A stretch of 64,000 nt of DNA from Klenkia sesuvii (GCF_037083825.1 NZ_JBAPLU010000004.1:194660-258659); one strand, 5' to 3'. Counted from the stretch's first letter, positions 53,581 to 62,904 are shown. Translations and numbers: made by a program. The notes: a model not told the origin generated them from the letters alone.

Positions 53581-54702
53581 GTGGTGCGCATCGTGCTCGT
53601 GGCCAACCTGCACCACCCCACCTCCGGCGGGCTGCGGACGGCGGTCGACCGGCTCGCCCTGGGCTACGCGCAGCGGGGCCACGCGGTGGCCGTCGTCGTC
53701 CCGGTCGCCCGAACCGACGGTGACCCCGCCGAGGTGGGCCCGGGCACCGTCACCCGGCTGACCCTGGCCGCCCCGCGCGTCCCCGGCACCGGCGGGTACC
53801 GGCTCATGGACCCCTGGCGGGTGCGTCGGCTGCTGGACCAGCTGTCCCCCGACCGCATCGAGGTGTCGGACCGGACGACGCTGCGCGGGCTGGGCCGGTG
53901 GGCGGCCGAGCGCGGCGTGCCCACCCTGGTGCTGGCCCACGAGCGGCTGGACCGGCTCCTCACCCAGTGGCTGCTGCCACCCGCCGCCGCGCGCCGGGTC
54001 GCCGACGCAGCGAACCGCCGGACCGCCCGGGGCCACGACCTCGTGGTCTGCAGCACCGACTTCGCCGCGGAGGAGTTCGCCCGCCTCGGGACGCCGGTGG
54101 CCCAGGTGCCCCTCGGTGTCGACCTGCGCACCTTCGCCCCCGACCGGTTCGACGCCCGGCTGCGCGCCGAGCTGCTGGACCGCTCCGACGTCCTGCTCGT
54201 CCACTGCGGCCGGTTGTCGGCCGAGAAGCACCCCCAGCGTTCGGTCGACACGCTGGCCGAGCTCCGGGCCCGCGGCGTCCGGGCGACGCTGGTCGTGGTG
54301 GGTGACGGCCCGCAGGCGGCCAGGCTGCGGGAGGCCGCGGCGGGCCTCCCGGTGCGCTGGCTGGGCCACGTCGCCGACCGCGGCCGGCTGGCCACCCTGC
54401 TGGCCAGTGCGGACGTCGCCCTGGCGCCCGGGCCGCACGAGACCTTCGGGTTGGCCGGCCTGGAGGCCCTGGCGTGCGGTACCCCCGTCGTCGCCTCGGC
54501 CAGCTCGGCGCTGCGCGAGCTGGTCACCGGCGGCCAGCACGGGGTGGCTGCGGCCGACGACGCGGGGTGCTTCGCCGACGGGGTCGAGGAGCTGCTGGCG
54601 GTGCCGGCCGACGTCCGCCGCCGCGCGGCCCGGGCCCGGGCCGCCGACTTCCCCTGGTCGGCCGCCGTCGACCGGATGCTCGACCTCCTCCCTGCCGCGT
54701 GA
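53581..54702 (+). CDS. Glycosyltransferase family 4 protein
   Basis: 373-aa GT-B fold enzyme. N-domain: IVLVANLHHPTSGGLRTAVDRLALGYAQRGHAV. C-domain: LLVHCGRLSAEKHPQRSVDTL and the E-x7-E type donor site GPHETFGLAGLEALACGTPVVAS. It transfers a sugar from a nucleotide-sugar to an unknown acceptor, possibly in lipid or cell-wall glycan synthesis. No neighbouring glycan genes. GTG 53581 or 53584. Confidence 0.86.
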   Translation: MVRIVLVANLHHPTSGGLRTAVDRLALGYAQRGHAVAVVVPVARTDGDPAEVGPGTVTRLTLAAPRVPGTGGYRLMDPWRVRRLLDQLSPDRIEVSDRTTLRGLGRWAAERGVPTLVLAHERLDRLLTQWLLPPAAARRVADAANRRTARGHDLVVCSTDFAAEEFARLGTPVAQVPLGVDLRTFAPDRFDARLRAELLDRSDVLLVHCGRLSAEKHPQRSVDTLAELRARGVRATLVVVGDGPQAARLREAAAGLPVRWLGHVADRGRLATLLASADVALAPGPHETFGLAGLEALACGTPVVASASSALRELVTGGQHGVAAADDAGCFADGVEELLAVPADVRRRAARARAADFPWSAAVDRMLDLLPAA

Positions 54703-54820
54703 TCGCGAGGGGTGGCCCGACGACCCCCCCGGTCGCCGAGGCGTGCACCAGCAGGCCACCGTGCGCGCCGTCCGGCCACCCCGCCCTGCGGAGGTCGGGC
54801 ACAACCCGCACGGTGGAGCG

Positions 54821-55816
54821 ATGCGCCGCACCGCCGCCGTCCTGCTCCCCCTCGCCCTCGTGCTCGCCGGGTGCTCCTCCGGCGGGGACGACGCCGCCGA
54901 GCAGCCGGCGAAGGCCGCCGAGCCGGCCGACTCCCCCGAGCTCACCGCCGACCCGGCCGGGACGGTCGTGGACCTCGACCCCGACGCGGAGGGCATGGTG
55001 TTCGACCCGGTGACCGGGCTGCTCGCCGTCGCCGTGCGGGACCCCAACCGGTTGGTGCTCACCGACGCCGACGGCGCCGTCCAGCAGGAGATCATGCTGC
55101 CCGGGCACGCGCGGCACCTGCAGCTCGCCGCCCCCGGCGGGCCGGTGCTGGTGCCCGCCGAGGACTCCAACACCCTGGTGCAGGTGGCGTTGCCCGGCGG
55201 CGAGGTGACCGAGACCGAGGTCGGTGACTACCCGCACGACGCCGCGCAGGTGGCCAGTGGCCAGATCCTGGTCGGTGACGAGATGGGCGGCACCCTCTCG
55301 GTGGTCACCGACGGCGAGGTCACGCAGACCTTCGACAGCCAGACCCAGCCCGGCGGCGTCGCCACCGTGGGCGACGTCGCCGGGGTCGTCGACGTCGGCG
55401 CGTTCACCATCACCACCTACGACGTCGCGGCCGGTGAGCTGCAGACCGTGCTCGACGCCGGCGACGGCCCCACCCACGTGGTGGCCGACGGCCAGGGGCG
55501 ATTCCTCGTCGCCGACACCCGCGGCGACGCGGTGCTGGTGTTCGGGTCCGACCCGCTCGAGCCGGCCGGCACCTACCCGCTCGACGGCGCCCCCTACGGC
55601 CTGGCGTACGACGGCACCGACCAGGTCGTGTGGGTCACGCTGACGGCGACCAACGAGGTGGTGGGTCTGTCCACCGCCGGCGACGAGCTCACCGAGGTGG
55701 CCCGGTTCCCGACCGTCCGCCAGCCCAACACCGTGGCGGTGGACCCCACCACCGGCCGGGTGTTCGTGGGCAGCCGGGAGACCGGGCAGCTGCAGCTGGT
55801 CGACGGCCGCGGCTGA
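54821..55816 (+). CDS. Lipoprotein with YncE-like beta-propeller
   Basis: 331 aa. Signal peptide with lipobox LVLAGC (Cys18). The rest repeats blades of a seven-bladed propeller: GMVFDPVTGLLAVAVRDPNRLVLTD, GPTHVVADGQGRFLVADTRGDAVLVFG, PNTVAVDPTTGRVFVGSRETGQL. Surface-attached, likely a binding protein; ligand unknown. It follows the glycosyltransferase by 118 bases. The stop lies in a 14-bp palindrome shared with the convergent gene. Confidence 0.82.
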   Translation: MRRTAAVLLPLALVLAGCSSGGDDAAEQPAKAAEPADSPELTADPAGTVVDLDPDAEGMVFDPVTGLLAVAVRDPNRLVLTDADGAVQQEIMLPGHARHLQLAAPGGPVLVPAEDSNTLVQVALPGGEVTETEVGDYPHDAAQVASGQILVGDEMGGTLSVVTDGEVTQTFDSQTQPGGVATVGDVAGVVDVGAFTITTYDVAAGELQTVLDAGDGPTHVVADGQGRFLVADTRGDAVLVFGSDPLEPAGTYPLDGAPYGLAYDGTDQVVWVTLTATNEVVGLSTAGDELTEVARFPTVRQPNTVAVDPTTGRVFVGSRETGQLQLVDGRG

Positions 55817-55826
55817 CCCGGGTCAG
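55813..55826. terminator. Palindrome over two convergent stop codons
   Basis: CTGACCCGGGTCAG is a perfect 14-bp palindrome that contains both the lipoprotein stop (TGA) and, on the other strand, the LiaF-like stop (TGA). It may work as a two-way terminator. Confidence 0.4.
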
Positions 55827-56548
55827 TCCGGACGGTTCTTGACCTCTACACCGCCGAACAGCGCCGTGGCGTGCACGTCCAGCACGGGTGCGCCCGGCGG
55901 CGGCGGCCCATCAGCACCGGTCTTGTCCTCGAACCCACCGAACACCGGCAGTCCGGACAGCGTGACCCGCCAGCCGGGTGGCACGACGACGTCGACGCCG
56001 CCGAAGAGGGCGAGTGCGTCCACCCGGGCTCCCGCCTGGACCTCGGCCTCGCGCAGGTCGAGGACCGCACCGCCGAGGAGGGCCGACACGGTGGCGTGCC
56101 GGAAGGGTCGGGACCGGACCACCGTCTCCGCACCCCCGAGGACGGCGACGACGTCGGACCGGTCGGATGCGCCGGCCACCACCCGGCGGGGCCGCCCCGT
56201 CGCCCGGGCCAGCAGGAAGCCACCGGCCACCACCGCCAGGAGCCGCCACAACACGGCGCCGAGGTCGACCAGGTCGAGCTGGTCGACCAGCAGCAGGGCG
56301 CCGAGCACCGCCAGCACCGACGGACCGAGCGCGAGGCGACGGTCGGCGAGGGCGGCCAGGACGGCCAGGAGCAGGACGGCCGCCGGCCACCAGCGGTCCA
56401 GCAGCTCGCCGGCCCCCAGCACGTCAGCGGCGTCGAGCAACCAGAGCACGCCCAGGGCGAGCAGCACGAGGCCGACCCACGCCCGCACCGGCTCGAACCG
56501 GTAGGAGCGGGTGGGCCGGGGCCCGGCGGGGGCGGGAGCTGAAGGCAT
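55823..56548 (-). CDS. LiaF-like membrane protein
   Basis: 241 aa. Four hydrophobic helices (about residues 23-110, LiaI/LiaF-like transmembrane region), then the beta-helical C-terminal domain with repeated ALLGGAVLDLRE, ALFGGVDVVVP, PVFGGFEDKT and ALFGGVEV. LiaF proteins modulate cell-envelope stress two-component systems in Firmicutes; no sensor kinase is nearby here. Confidence 0.83.
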   Translation of the reverse strand: MPSAPAPAGPRPTRSYRFEPVRAWVGLVLLALGVLWLLDAADVLGAGELLDRWWPAAVLLLAVLAALADRRLALGPSVLAVLGALLLVDQLDLVDLGAVLWRLLAVVAGGFLLARATGRPRRVVAGASDRSDVVAVLGGAETVVRSRPFRHATVSALLGGAVLDLREAEVQAGARVDALALFGGVDVVVPPGWRVTLSGLPVFGGFEDKTGADGPPPPGAPVLDVHATALFGGVEVKNRPD

Positions 56549-56634
56549 GCCCCACCCACAGGCCGCCCTGCCCGCCGACCAGGGGCTGACGTCACCGGTC
56601 GCAGGGACCTCGGGATGAGATCAGCGGGGCAGGG

Positions 56635-56811
56635 TCAGCGGGCCACGTCGTCGTCCTCGGGCACGTCGAGGTGCTGGTCGAGGACGTCGGCCGGGTCCGC
56701 CTCCCCGGCGTCCACCCCGGCAGGGACGGGGGGCTGCTGGGGCTGGCGGGGGTCCGCTGGCTGGTCCTGCTCCAGGCGGTCGGCCTCGGGGATGTCGAAG
56801 GGGTCGGTCAC
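56635..56811 (-). CDS. Small acidic protein
   Basis: 58 aa: TDPFDIPEADRLEQDQPADPRQPQQPPVP then EADPADVLDQHLDVPEDDD. It is acidic and probably disordered. The EADPADVLDQ pattern occurs in short actinobacterial hypothetical proteins. GGAGGAGGAA six bases before GTG 56811 is a very strong ribosome site and decides the start. Function unknown. Confidence 0.7.
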   Translation of the reverse strand: MTDPFDIPEADRLEQDQPADPRQPQQPPVPAGVDAGEADPADVLDQHLDVPEDDDVAR

Positions 56812-56925
56812 GACTTCCTCCTCCTCGTCGTCGGACGGAGTGGACGACGCAGCCCTATCCCGGTGCGGCGCGTATGACACGTCCAGGAGGTGACCGGGTG
56901 GCGAACGGCTGGCACCATCGGACGG

Positions 56926-57129
56926 GTGTCGATCACCGGTGAGTGGGAGTACGCCCCGCTGCGCATCCCGTCGGGCACCGGCCGCTCGGCGGCCGCGCAG
57001 ATGATGGCCCTGCAGAGCGATGTGGGCGGCTGGGAGCTCGACCGGCTGCAGCTGTTCGCCGACGGCACCCGGCGCGTGATGATGCGCCGCCGCGCGCGCC
57101 TGAGCTACCTGCCGCGCCCGGCGGTCTGA
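56926..57129 (+). CDS. DUF5703 family protein
   Basis: 67 aa: WEYAPLRIPSGTGRSAAAQMM, then GGWELDRLQLFADGTRRVMMRRR. This compact protein is widespread in actinobacteria and of unknown role; the fold is probably a small alpha/beta domain. GTG 56926 is seven bases after CACCAT, a weak leaderless -10. The type A inverted repeat begins 19 bases after its stop. Confidence 0.8.
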   Translation: MSITGEWEYAPLRIPSGTGRSAAAQMMALQSDVGGWELDRLQLFADGTRRVMMRRRARLSYLPRPAV

Positions 57130-57148
57130 ACCCGCTTGGCCCCACCCG

Positions 57149-57209
57149 GGCATGGGAGCCCATGCACCCGGTCAAGGGGCCCGGAGGTGGGTGCATGGGC
57201 TCCCATGCC
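57149..57209. repeat. Type A inverted-repeat element, copy 2
   Basis: Perfect 21-nt arms (57149-57169, 57189-57209) around a 19-nt loop. Same arm sequence as 50034-50096. It lies between the convergent ends of the DUF5703 and quinone oxidoreductase genes, where a two-way terminator would be useful. Each arm contains its own palindrome, CATGGGAGCCCATG. Confidence 0.88.
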
Positions 57210-57235
57210 GCCGTCGGGGGAGTCGGGGGGGGCGG

Positions 57236-58189
57236 TCAGGGGACGAGCACGACCTTGCCGACCGTGCCGCGGTCGCCGAGGGCCGCCAGCGCGGTCTGCG
57301 CCTGGTCGAGCGGCAGGGTCTGGCCGATGAGCGGGGCGATCTTCCCCTCGGCGAACAGCTGGCACAGCGCCTCGTGCACCTGGCCGATGCGGGCCGGGTC
57401 CTTGCGCCGGTACAGGCCCCAGTGCAGGCCGAGCACCGAGTAGTTCTTCACCAGCAGGTGGTTGGCCTTGGCTGCGGGGATGCGGCCGGAGGTGAACCCG
57501 ACGACGACGATGCGGCCCTCGAACGCGATGCACTTGGTCGAGCCGTCGAACACGTCGCCGCCGACCGGGTCGTACACGACGTCCGCGCCGTGGCCCCCGG
57601 TGATCTCCTTGACCCGGGCGACGAAGTCCTCGCTGGAGTAGTCGATGACGTGGTCGGCGCCCATCTCGGTGCACACCTGCGTCTTGGCGGCGCCGCCGGC
57701 GGTGGCGATGACCTGGGCCCCGGCGGCCTTGCCGAGCTGGATGGCCGCCGTCCCGACACCCCCGGCGCCGGCGTGCACGAGCAGCCACTCGCCGGGCTGC
57801 AGGGCCGCGCGGCGGTGCAGGCCGACGTAGCCGGTCTGGTAGGTCAGGTACAGCGAGGCCGCCTGCGCGTGGCTCATGCCGTCGGGCACCGGCCAGGCGA
57901 ACGCCTCGTCGACCAGGGCGTACTCGGCGAAGGCGCCGGGGCCGCCGGCCGGCGAGCCCAGCACGCGGCGGCCGTCGGGCAGCTTCCCGCACAGCTCGAT
58001 GCCGGGCGTGAACGGCAGGGGCGGCTTCTCCTGGTAGGTGCCCTGCGCCATGAGGATGTCGGGGAAGTTCAGCGCCGCGGCGAGGACCTCGACCTTGAGC
58101 TGTCCCGGACCCGGTTCGGGCTCGGGCACCTCGTCGAGGGTCATGACGTCGACCGGGTCACCGTGGGAGTGGACTCGCCAAGCGCGCAT
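57236..58189 (-). CDS. NADPH:quinone oxidoreductase family protein
   Basis: 317-aa zinc-free medium-chain dehydrogenase. N-terminal GroES-like domain (PGPGQLKVEVLAAALNFPDILMAQG), then Rossmann fold HAGAGGVGTAAIQLGKAAGAQVIATAGG, and GADVVYDPVGGDVFD. It reduces quinones or enoyl compounds with NADPH. ATG 58189 (MRAWRVHSHG) is the natural family start. The SDR gene ends 47 bases upstream. Confidence 0.87.
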   Translation of the reverse strand: MRAWRVHSHGDPVDVMTLDEVPEPEPGPGQLKVEVLAAALNFPDILMAQGTYQEKPPLPFTPGIELCGKLPDGRRVLGSPAGGPGAFAEYALVDEAFAWPVPDGMSHAQAASLYLTYQTGYVGLHRRAALQPGEWLLVHAGAGGVGTAAIQLGKAAGAQVIATAGGAAKTQVCTEMGADHVIDYSSEDFVARVKEITGGHGADVVYDPVGGDVFDGSTKCIAFEGRIVVVGFTSGRIPAAKANHLLVKNYSVLGLHWGLYRRKDPARIGQVHEALCQLFAEGKIAPLIGQTLPLDQAQTALAALGDRGTVGKVVLVP

Positions 58190-58235
58190 GGCACTGACCT
58201 TGCCAGACGCCGTGCGCCGGGTCACAGGGTGCCCG

Positions 58236-59033
58236 TCAGAGGGGGCCGAGCAGCGCGCCCGGGATGCGGGCGGACTCCCCCGCGGCGGTCTTCGCGGCGG
58301 GCACGCCCTTGAAGCGGTAGGGCACCGCCCCGACCCCGGGCTGGACGACGTAGGCCGCGCCCGGGTCCGCCCCCGCCCACGCGGCCTGCATCGCCGCGGC
58401 CACCTCGTCGGCGGTGAGCACCGGGAAGCCGGCCGCGGCGAAGTGCTCGCGCAGCGGGTCGATGATCGCGGTGTCGGCGAAGCCGGGGCAGATCGCCGAG
58501 ATCGTGATGCCTTCGGGGTGCAGCACCGGCCCGATCGACCGCACGAACGCCACCGCCCCGCCCTTGGCCACCGAGTAGGCCTGGTCGGTCGGCATCGGGG
58601 ACAGCCCAGCCAGCGACGCCGTCACCACGATCGACCCACCCCCGGCCCGCCGCAGCGCCGGCCGGGCGGCGTCGGTGCCGAACACCACGCCGTGCAGGTC
58701 GACCGCCACCACCTGCAGGTACTCGGCGACGTCGAGGGCGTCGGTGCGCCCGGAGCCGGCGACGCCGGCGTTGAGGAAGGCGGCGTCGAGGCGGCCGTGC
58801 TCGGCCTCCACCTCGGCCACGACGCGCTGGTTGGCGGCGTGGTCGGTGACGTCGAGGACGGCGAAGCCCACGCCGAGCTCGGCGGCGGCTGACCGGTTGC
58901 GCTCGGAGTCCAGGTCGGCCAGCACCACCCGGACGTCGGCGTCGCGCAGCCGGGTGGCCAGCGCGCGGCCGAACCCACCGCTCCCCCCGGTGATCAGTGC
59001 GACGGAGCCGGGCCGGGGGGTGTGCTCGCTCAT
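58236..59033 (-). CDS. Short-chain dehydrogenase/reductase
   Basis: 265 aa. Classical SDR: TGGSGGFG nucleotide motif (15-22), VLDVTDHAA, FLNAGVAG (NAG), Ser of VTASLAGLSPM and YSVAKGG (YxxxK), then PGFADTAI. The Asp after the second strand (LADLDSERN) suggests NAD preference. Substrate unknown. Expressed with the downstream quinone oxidoreductase. Confidence 0.87.
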   Translation of the reverse strand: MSEHTPRPGSVALITGGSGGFGRALATRLRDADVRVVLADLDSERNRSAAAELGVGFAVLDVTDHAANQRVVAEVEAEHGRLDAAFLNAGVAGSGRTDALDVAEYLQVVAVDLHGVVFGTDAARPALRRAGGGSIVVTASLAGLSPMPTDQAYSVAKGGAVAFVRSIGPVLHPEGITISAICPGFADTAIIDPLREHFAAAGFPVLTADEVAAAMQAAWAGADPGAAYVVQPGVGAVPYRFKGVPAAKTAAGESARIPGALLGPL

Positions 59034-59120
59034 GCCCGGCATCGAAGCACGGGTGCGACCGGGGTCACCCGGAGGGGTGGTCGGACTGTGGTCCGGGCGC
59101 CCCGGACCCGATGGGAGGGT

Positions 59121-61076
59121 GTGACGGACCTCGGCCTGCGACGGACCCCGCCGAACCCTGCCTGGCGGACCGCCGGGTTCGCCGTCCTGTTCGCCGCGGC
59201 CGCGGTGCTGGGCCGGCTGACCGTGGTGCAGGGCACCGTGGTCAACCTGGTCTGGCCGGCTGCCGGGGTCGATGCGCTCTGGTTGCTGCTGCAGCACGGA
59301 CGGCGCTCCTACCGGTGGGACCTGCTGCTGGTGGGCTCGATCACCGCGGGCGTCGACCTGGCCACCGGCGTGGGGACGGCGGAGTCGCTGGCCCTGGGCG
59401 GGGTCAACGTCGTCCAGGCCGTCGTGTTCGTCGAGGTGCTGCGGCGCCGGACGGCGTGGGCGACCCGGCCGGGGCCACTGCTGCTGGACATGCGCGACCT
59501 GACGGCGCTGCTGCTCGCCGCCGGGGTCAGCACGACGCTGGGCGCGGTGGTGGGCAGCGTGGTGGTCCACCCGGGCGGCGCGCCGTGGTCCTGGCTGGCC
59601 GTGCTGGTGTGGCAGGCACGCAACGGGGCCGCCGTGCTCGTCGTGGTCGCGCTCGGCTTGCGCGTGCGCCACCTGGTGCTCATCCGGCGCGGTGTCGACC
59701 ACCCGCAGCTGCGGCCCGTGCAGGTACCCCGCGGCGCGCGGGCCGTCGAGCTGGCGTTGGCGGTCGTGGCGTCGGTGCTGGGCAACCTGGCCGTCTTCCA
59801 CTGGTTGACCGACTACCCGATCGCCTTCCCGCTGTTCGCGCTGACCGCGTGGGTGGCCCTGCGGTTCGACACCGGGCTCACCGCGCTGCGCACGGCGGCG
59901 GTGAGCGTGGCCGCGGTCATCTACACCCTGCAGGGGGACGGACCGTTCGCCGCCGTCGACGACGTGCTCGTGCGGGCGGGCATCGTGCAGGCCTACGTGG
60001 CGATCGGGGCCGCGCTCGGGCTGGCCCTGGCCCTCAACCGCGACGAGCGGCTCGTGCTGGTGGAGCAGCTGCGGGCCGCGGCCGCCTACTCGGAGGAACG
60101 GCACCGACAGGTGCGGGTGCTGGCCAAGGCCTCGCGCTCGGTGCTGCTCGCCGACGACCCCCGCGCCGCGGTGTGCGCCGCGGTGCAGGAGGCCGTCGGC
60201 GCCGATGGCGTCTACCTGCTCGAACCGGACCCCCAGGGCCGTCTGACCTCCACGGCGGTGGTCGGGATGGACCTGCCGCCGCTGTCGTTCGACCCCGACC
60301 CGACGACGTCGCTGACCGCACGCCTGTTCGCCGAGGGAACCCCGTACTTCTCCGCCGACGTGTCCGAGGAGCGGGGTGTCTCCCCCGCCGTGGTGGAGCT
60401 GCTCGGGCTGGCCTCGGCCGCCTGGCAGCCCGCGGTGCTGGCCGACGGCCGGGTGGTCGCCGTCATCGGCGTGATGTGGCGGACCCCGGTGCCCCACCTC
60501 TGCGACACCGCACTCGGCATCCTGTCGGTGCTGGGCACGGAGGCGGCGCGGGCGATCGAGCGGGGAACCCTGCTCGAGCGGCTGGCCCGCGCGGCCGACC
60601 GCGACCAGCTCACCGGGCTGGCCAACCGGCGCCGGTGGGACGAGCTGTCCGCCGTCGAGGCCGCCCGCGCCTCGCGCACCGGGCGCCCGCTGACCTATCT
60701 GTTGCTCGACCTGGACCACTTCAAGGCGTTCAACGACACGTACGGCCACCAGACCGGCGACGCGCTGCTGCAGGACTTCGCCACCGCGGCGTCCGGGTGC
60801 CTGCGCGAGGGTGACCTCATCGCCCGGTGGGGCGGGGAGGAGTTCGCCGTGGCGCTGCCCGACTGCACGTCGCAGCAGGCCCGGGTCGTGGCCGAACGGA
60901 TCATCGCCGCGGTCCCGCACGGGCAGACGGCCACCGTGGGCGTCGCCCAGTGGGTGCCCGGGGAGACCGCCGCGCAGAGCCTCTGCCGGGCGGACGCGGC
61001 GCTCTACGCCGGGAAGCGGGGTGGGCGGGCCCGCGCCGTGATCGCCGATCATCCGGCGGTCGTCGTCCCGCTCTGA
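59121..61076 (+). CDS. Diguanylate cyclase: MASE1-GAF-GGDEF
   Basis: 651 aa. Eight or so helices of a MASE1-type sensor (about residues 10-310, LVWPAAGVDALWLL at the start), then a GAF-like domain (about 335-480), then GGDEF. The active site is RWGGEEFAV (about residue 571) and an intact RxxD inhibitory site (REGD) lies five residues before it. It should make c-di-GMP and be limited by product feedback. GGGAGGG precedes GTG 59121. The 3' end overlaps the next gene by 28 bp. Confidence 0.92.
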   Translation: MTDLGLRRTPPNPAWRTAGFAVLFAAAAVLGRLTVVQGTVVNLVWPAAGVDALWLLLQHGRRSYRWDLLLVGSITAGVDLATGVGTAESLALGGVNVVQAVVFVEVLRRRTAWATRPGPLLLDMRDLTALLLAAGVSTTLGAVVGSVVVHPGGAPWSWLAVLVWQARNGAAVLVVVALGLRVRHLVLIRRGVDHPQLRPVQVPRGARAVELALAVVASVLGNLAVFHWLTDYPIAFPLFALTAWVALRFDTGLTALRTAAVSVAAVIYTLQGDGPFAAVDDVLVRAGIVQAYVAIGAALGLALALNRDERLVLVEQLRAAAAYSEERHRQVRVLAKASRSVLLADDPRAAVCAAVQEAVGADGVYLLEPDPQGRLTSTAVVGMDLPPLSFDPDPTTSLTARLFAEGTPYFSADVSEERGVSPAVVELLGLASAAWQPAVLADGRVVAVIGVMWRTPVPHLCDTALGILSVLGTEAARAIERGTLLERLARAADRDQLTGLANRRRWDELSAVEAARASRTGRPLTYLLLDLDHFKAFNDTYGHQTGDALLQDFATAASGCLREGDLIARWGGEEFAVALPDCTSQQARVVAERIIAAVPHGQTATVGVAQWVPGETAAQSLCRADAALYAGKRGGRARAVIADHPAVVVPL

Positions 61077-61414
61077 CGCGCCGCGGCCAGGAACGCCGCG
61101 GTCGCAGGTTGGTCGTCGAGCACGGTGAACCGCAGGGTGTTCCCGTCGACCCAGGCCGACAGCTCGCGCCGGGTGCTGCCCAGCCGACGGACGGTGCGGA
61201 CGTCGACCCCGGTCACCTTCGTCAGCGGGACGCTGGCCAGGGTGGGCTGGCCGATGAGCTGGGCGTGGGCGAGCCACAGCCGCCTGCCCGCGACGGCCAG
61301 GGCCTGCGCGCTCCCGGGCACCGGCACCCGGCCCTGCGCGACCCGCAGGAGGGTGACCGGGGCGAACCCGTCGGTGGTCAGCTGGCCGACGAGGAACGCG
61401 ACGAGCGCGTCCAC
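61049..61414 (-). CDS. PH-domain-like protein (YokE type)
   Basis: 121 aa. LWLAHAQLIGQPTLASVPLTKVTGVDVRT has the strand pattern of bacterial PH-like domains, ending with a helix (TAAFLAAARQS). Function unknown. GTG 61414 starts two bases after the M20 peptidase stop, so it is in the same unit. Confidence 0.65.
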   Translation of the reverse strand: MDALVAFLVGQLTTDGFAPVTLLRVAQGRVPVPGSAQALAVAGRRLWLAHAQLIGQPTLASVPLTKVTGVDVRTVRRLGSTRRELSAWVDGNTLRFTVLDDQPATAAFLAAARQSGTTTAG

Positions 61415-61416
61415 CC

Positions 61417-62748
61417 TCAGCTGGCCCTGAGGAACCGATCGAGCACCCGGACGCCGAACCGCAGGCTCTCCACGGGCACCCGCTCGTCGATGCCGTGGAA
61501 CAGGCCGGCGAAGTCCAGGTCGGCGGGCAGCCGCAGCGGGGAGAACCCGAAGCAGCGCATCCCGAGGGTCTCGAAGCTCTTGGCGTCGGTGCCGCCGCTC
61601 ATCGTGAACGGGACGGGTCGGGCGCCGTCGTCCTCGGCCTTGAGGGCGGTGACCATCTGCTCGACGAGCGGGCCGTCGAAGGTGGTCTCCACGGCCTGGT
61701 CGTGGGTGATGTACTCCCGCGTCACGCCCTCGCCGAGCAGCTCGTCGATCTGGGCCTCGAAGGCCTCCTCCTGCCCGTACAGGAAGCGGCCGTCGATCGT
61801 GGCGCTGGCGGTGCCGGGGATGACGTTGGTCTTGTAGCCGGCGTCGAGCATCGTGGGGTTGACCGTGTTGCGCAGCGCCGCGCCGATCATCCGGCTGATC
61901 GAGCCCAGCCGGGCCAGCGCCTCGTCGGGGTGGTCGACGTCGATCTCGATGCCGTAGGCGTCGGACACCTCCTCGATGAACTGCTTCATCGGCGGGGTCA
62001 GCACCGTCGGGAGCCGGGTGGAGCCGATGCGGGCGACCGCGGCCGCCAGCTGGGTCACCGCGTTGTCGTCGTGCACGAACGAGCCGTGGCCGGGGCGGGC
62101 CTGCGCCGTGAGGCGCATCCAGGCCAGGCCCTTCTCCGCGGTCTGGATCAGGTAGAGCCGCAGGTCGTCGCGGACGGTGAGGCTGAACCCACCCACCTCG
62201 CTGATCGCCTCGGAGACGTTCTCGAACAGGTCGGCGTGGTGGTCGACCAGGTAGTGGGCGCCGTACTTGCCGCCGGCCTCCTCGTCGGCGACGAGGGCCA
62301 GCACGACGTCGCGGGGCGGCTTGGTGCCGGTGCGGGCCCAGTCGCGCACCAGCGCCAGGGTCATGCAGTCCATGTCCTTCATGTCGACGGCACCGCGGCC
62401 CCAGACGTAGCCGTCGCGCTGCTCGCCGGAGAAGGGGTCGACCGTCCACTCCCGCTTGTCGGCGGGGACGACGTCGAGGTGGCCGTGGATGAGCAGGCCC
62501 GGCCGCTCGCGGTCCGCGCCGGGGATGCGGGCCACCAGGGAGGCACGGCCCTTCTCCGACTCGTGGATGACCGAGTCGATGCCGACCTCGTCGAGCTTGC
62601 CGGCCACCCACTCGGCCGCCTTCCGCTCCCCCACGCTGGTGGTGGTGTCACCGGTGTTGGTCGTGTCGATGCGGATGAGCTCGCTGAGCAGGTCCGCGAC
62701 CTCGGCCTGGGCACGCTCGAGCGGGGCGGGTGCAGTCGTCTCGGCCAT
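61417..62748 (-). CDS. M20/M25/M40 family metallopeptidase
   Basis: 443 aa dizinc hydrolase of the ArgE/DapE/CPG2 group. Metal and catalytic residues: HGHLDVVP, GRGAVDMKDMDC, VADEEAGGKYGAHYL (catalytic EE) and late His of FHGIDERVPVE. A dimerisation domain lies between. It releases an amino acid from a peptide or acyl conjugate; the form without a marker motif makes the substrate uncertain. Confidence 0.88.
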   Translation of the reverse strand: MAETTAPAPLERAQAEVADLLSELIRIDTTNTGDTTTSVGERKAAEWVAGKLDEVGIDSVIHESEKGRASLVARIPGADRERPGLLIHGHLDVVPADKREWTVDPFSGEQRDGYVWGRGAVDMKDMDCMTLALVRDWARTGTKPPRDVVLALVADEEAGGKYGAHYLVDHHADLFENVSEAISEVGGFSLTVRDDLRLYLIQTAEKGLAWMRLTAQARPGHGSFVHDDNAVTQLAAAVARIGSTRLPTVLTPPMKQFIEEVSDAYGIEIDVDHPDEALARLGSISRMIGAALRNTVNPTMLDAGYKTNVIPGTASATIDGRFLYGQEEAFEAQIDELLGEGVTREYITHDQAVETTFDGPLVEQMVTALKAEDDGARPVPFTMSGGTDAKSFETLGMRCFGFSPLRLPADLDFAGLFHGIDERVPVESLRFGVRVLDRFLRAS

Positions 62749-62863
62749 GGCCCGATCCTCCCACCGCCGCCGGTCCCCTGCGCCGCCCGCATCGACCGGG
62801 ACCGAGCGGCCGTCCGCGACTCGCTGGACCCGAGGGGGTGGTCGGACGGCGATCGGGGTCCCG

Positions 62864-62869
62864 TATGCT
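62864..62869 (+). promoter_or_regulatory. Candidate -10 of tRNA-Leu
   Basis: TATGCT, 35 bases before the mature 5' end, in a locally AT-richer stretch. Confidence 0.45.
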
Positions 62870-62904
62870 TCTGCACGGCCGCGCCGCAGAGCGCTGGTCC
62901 ACCT

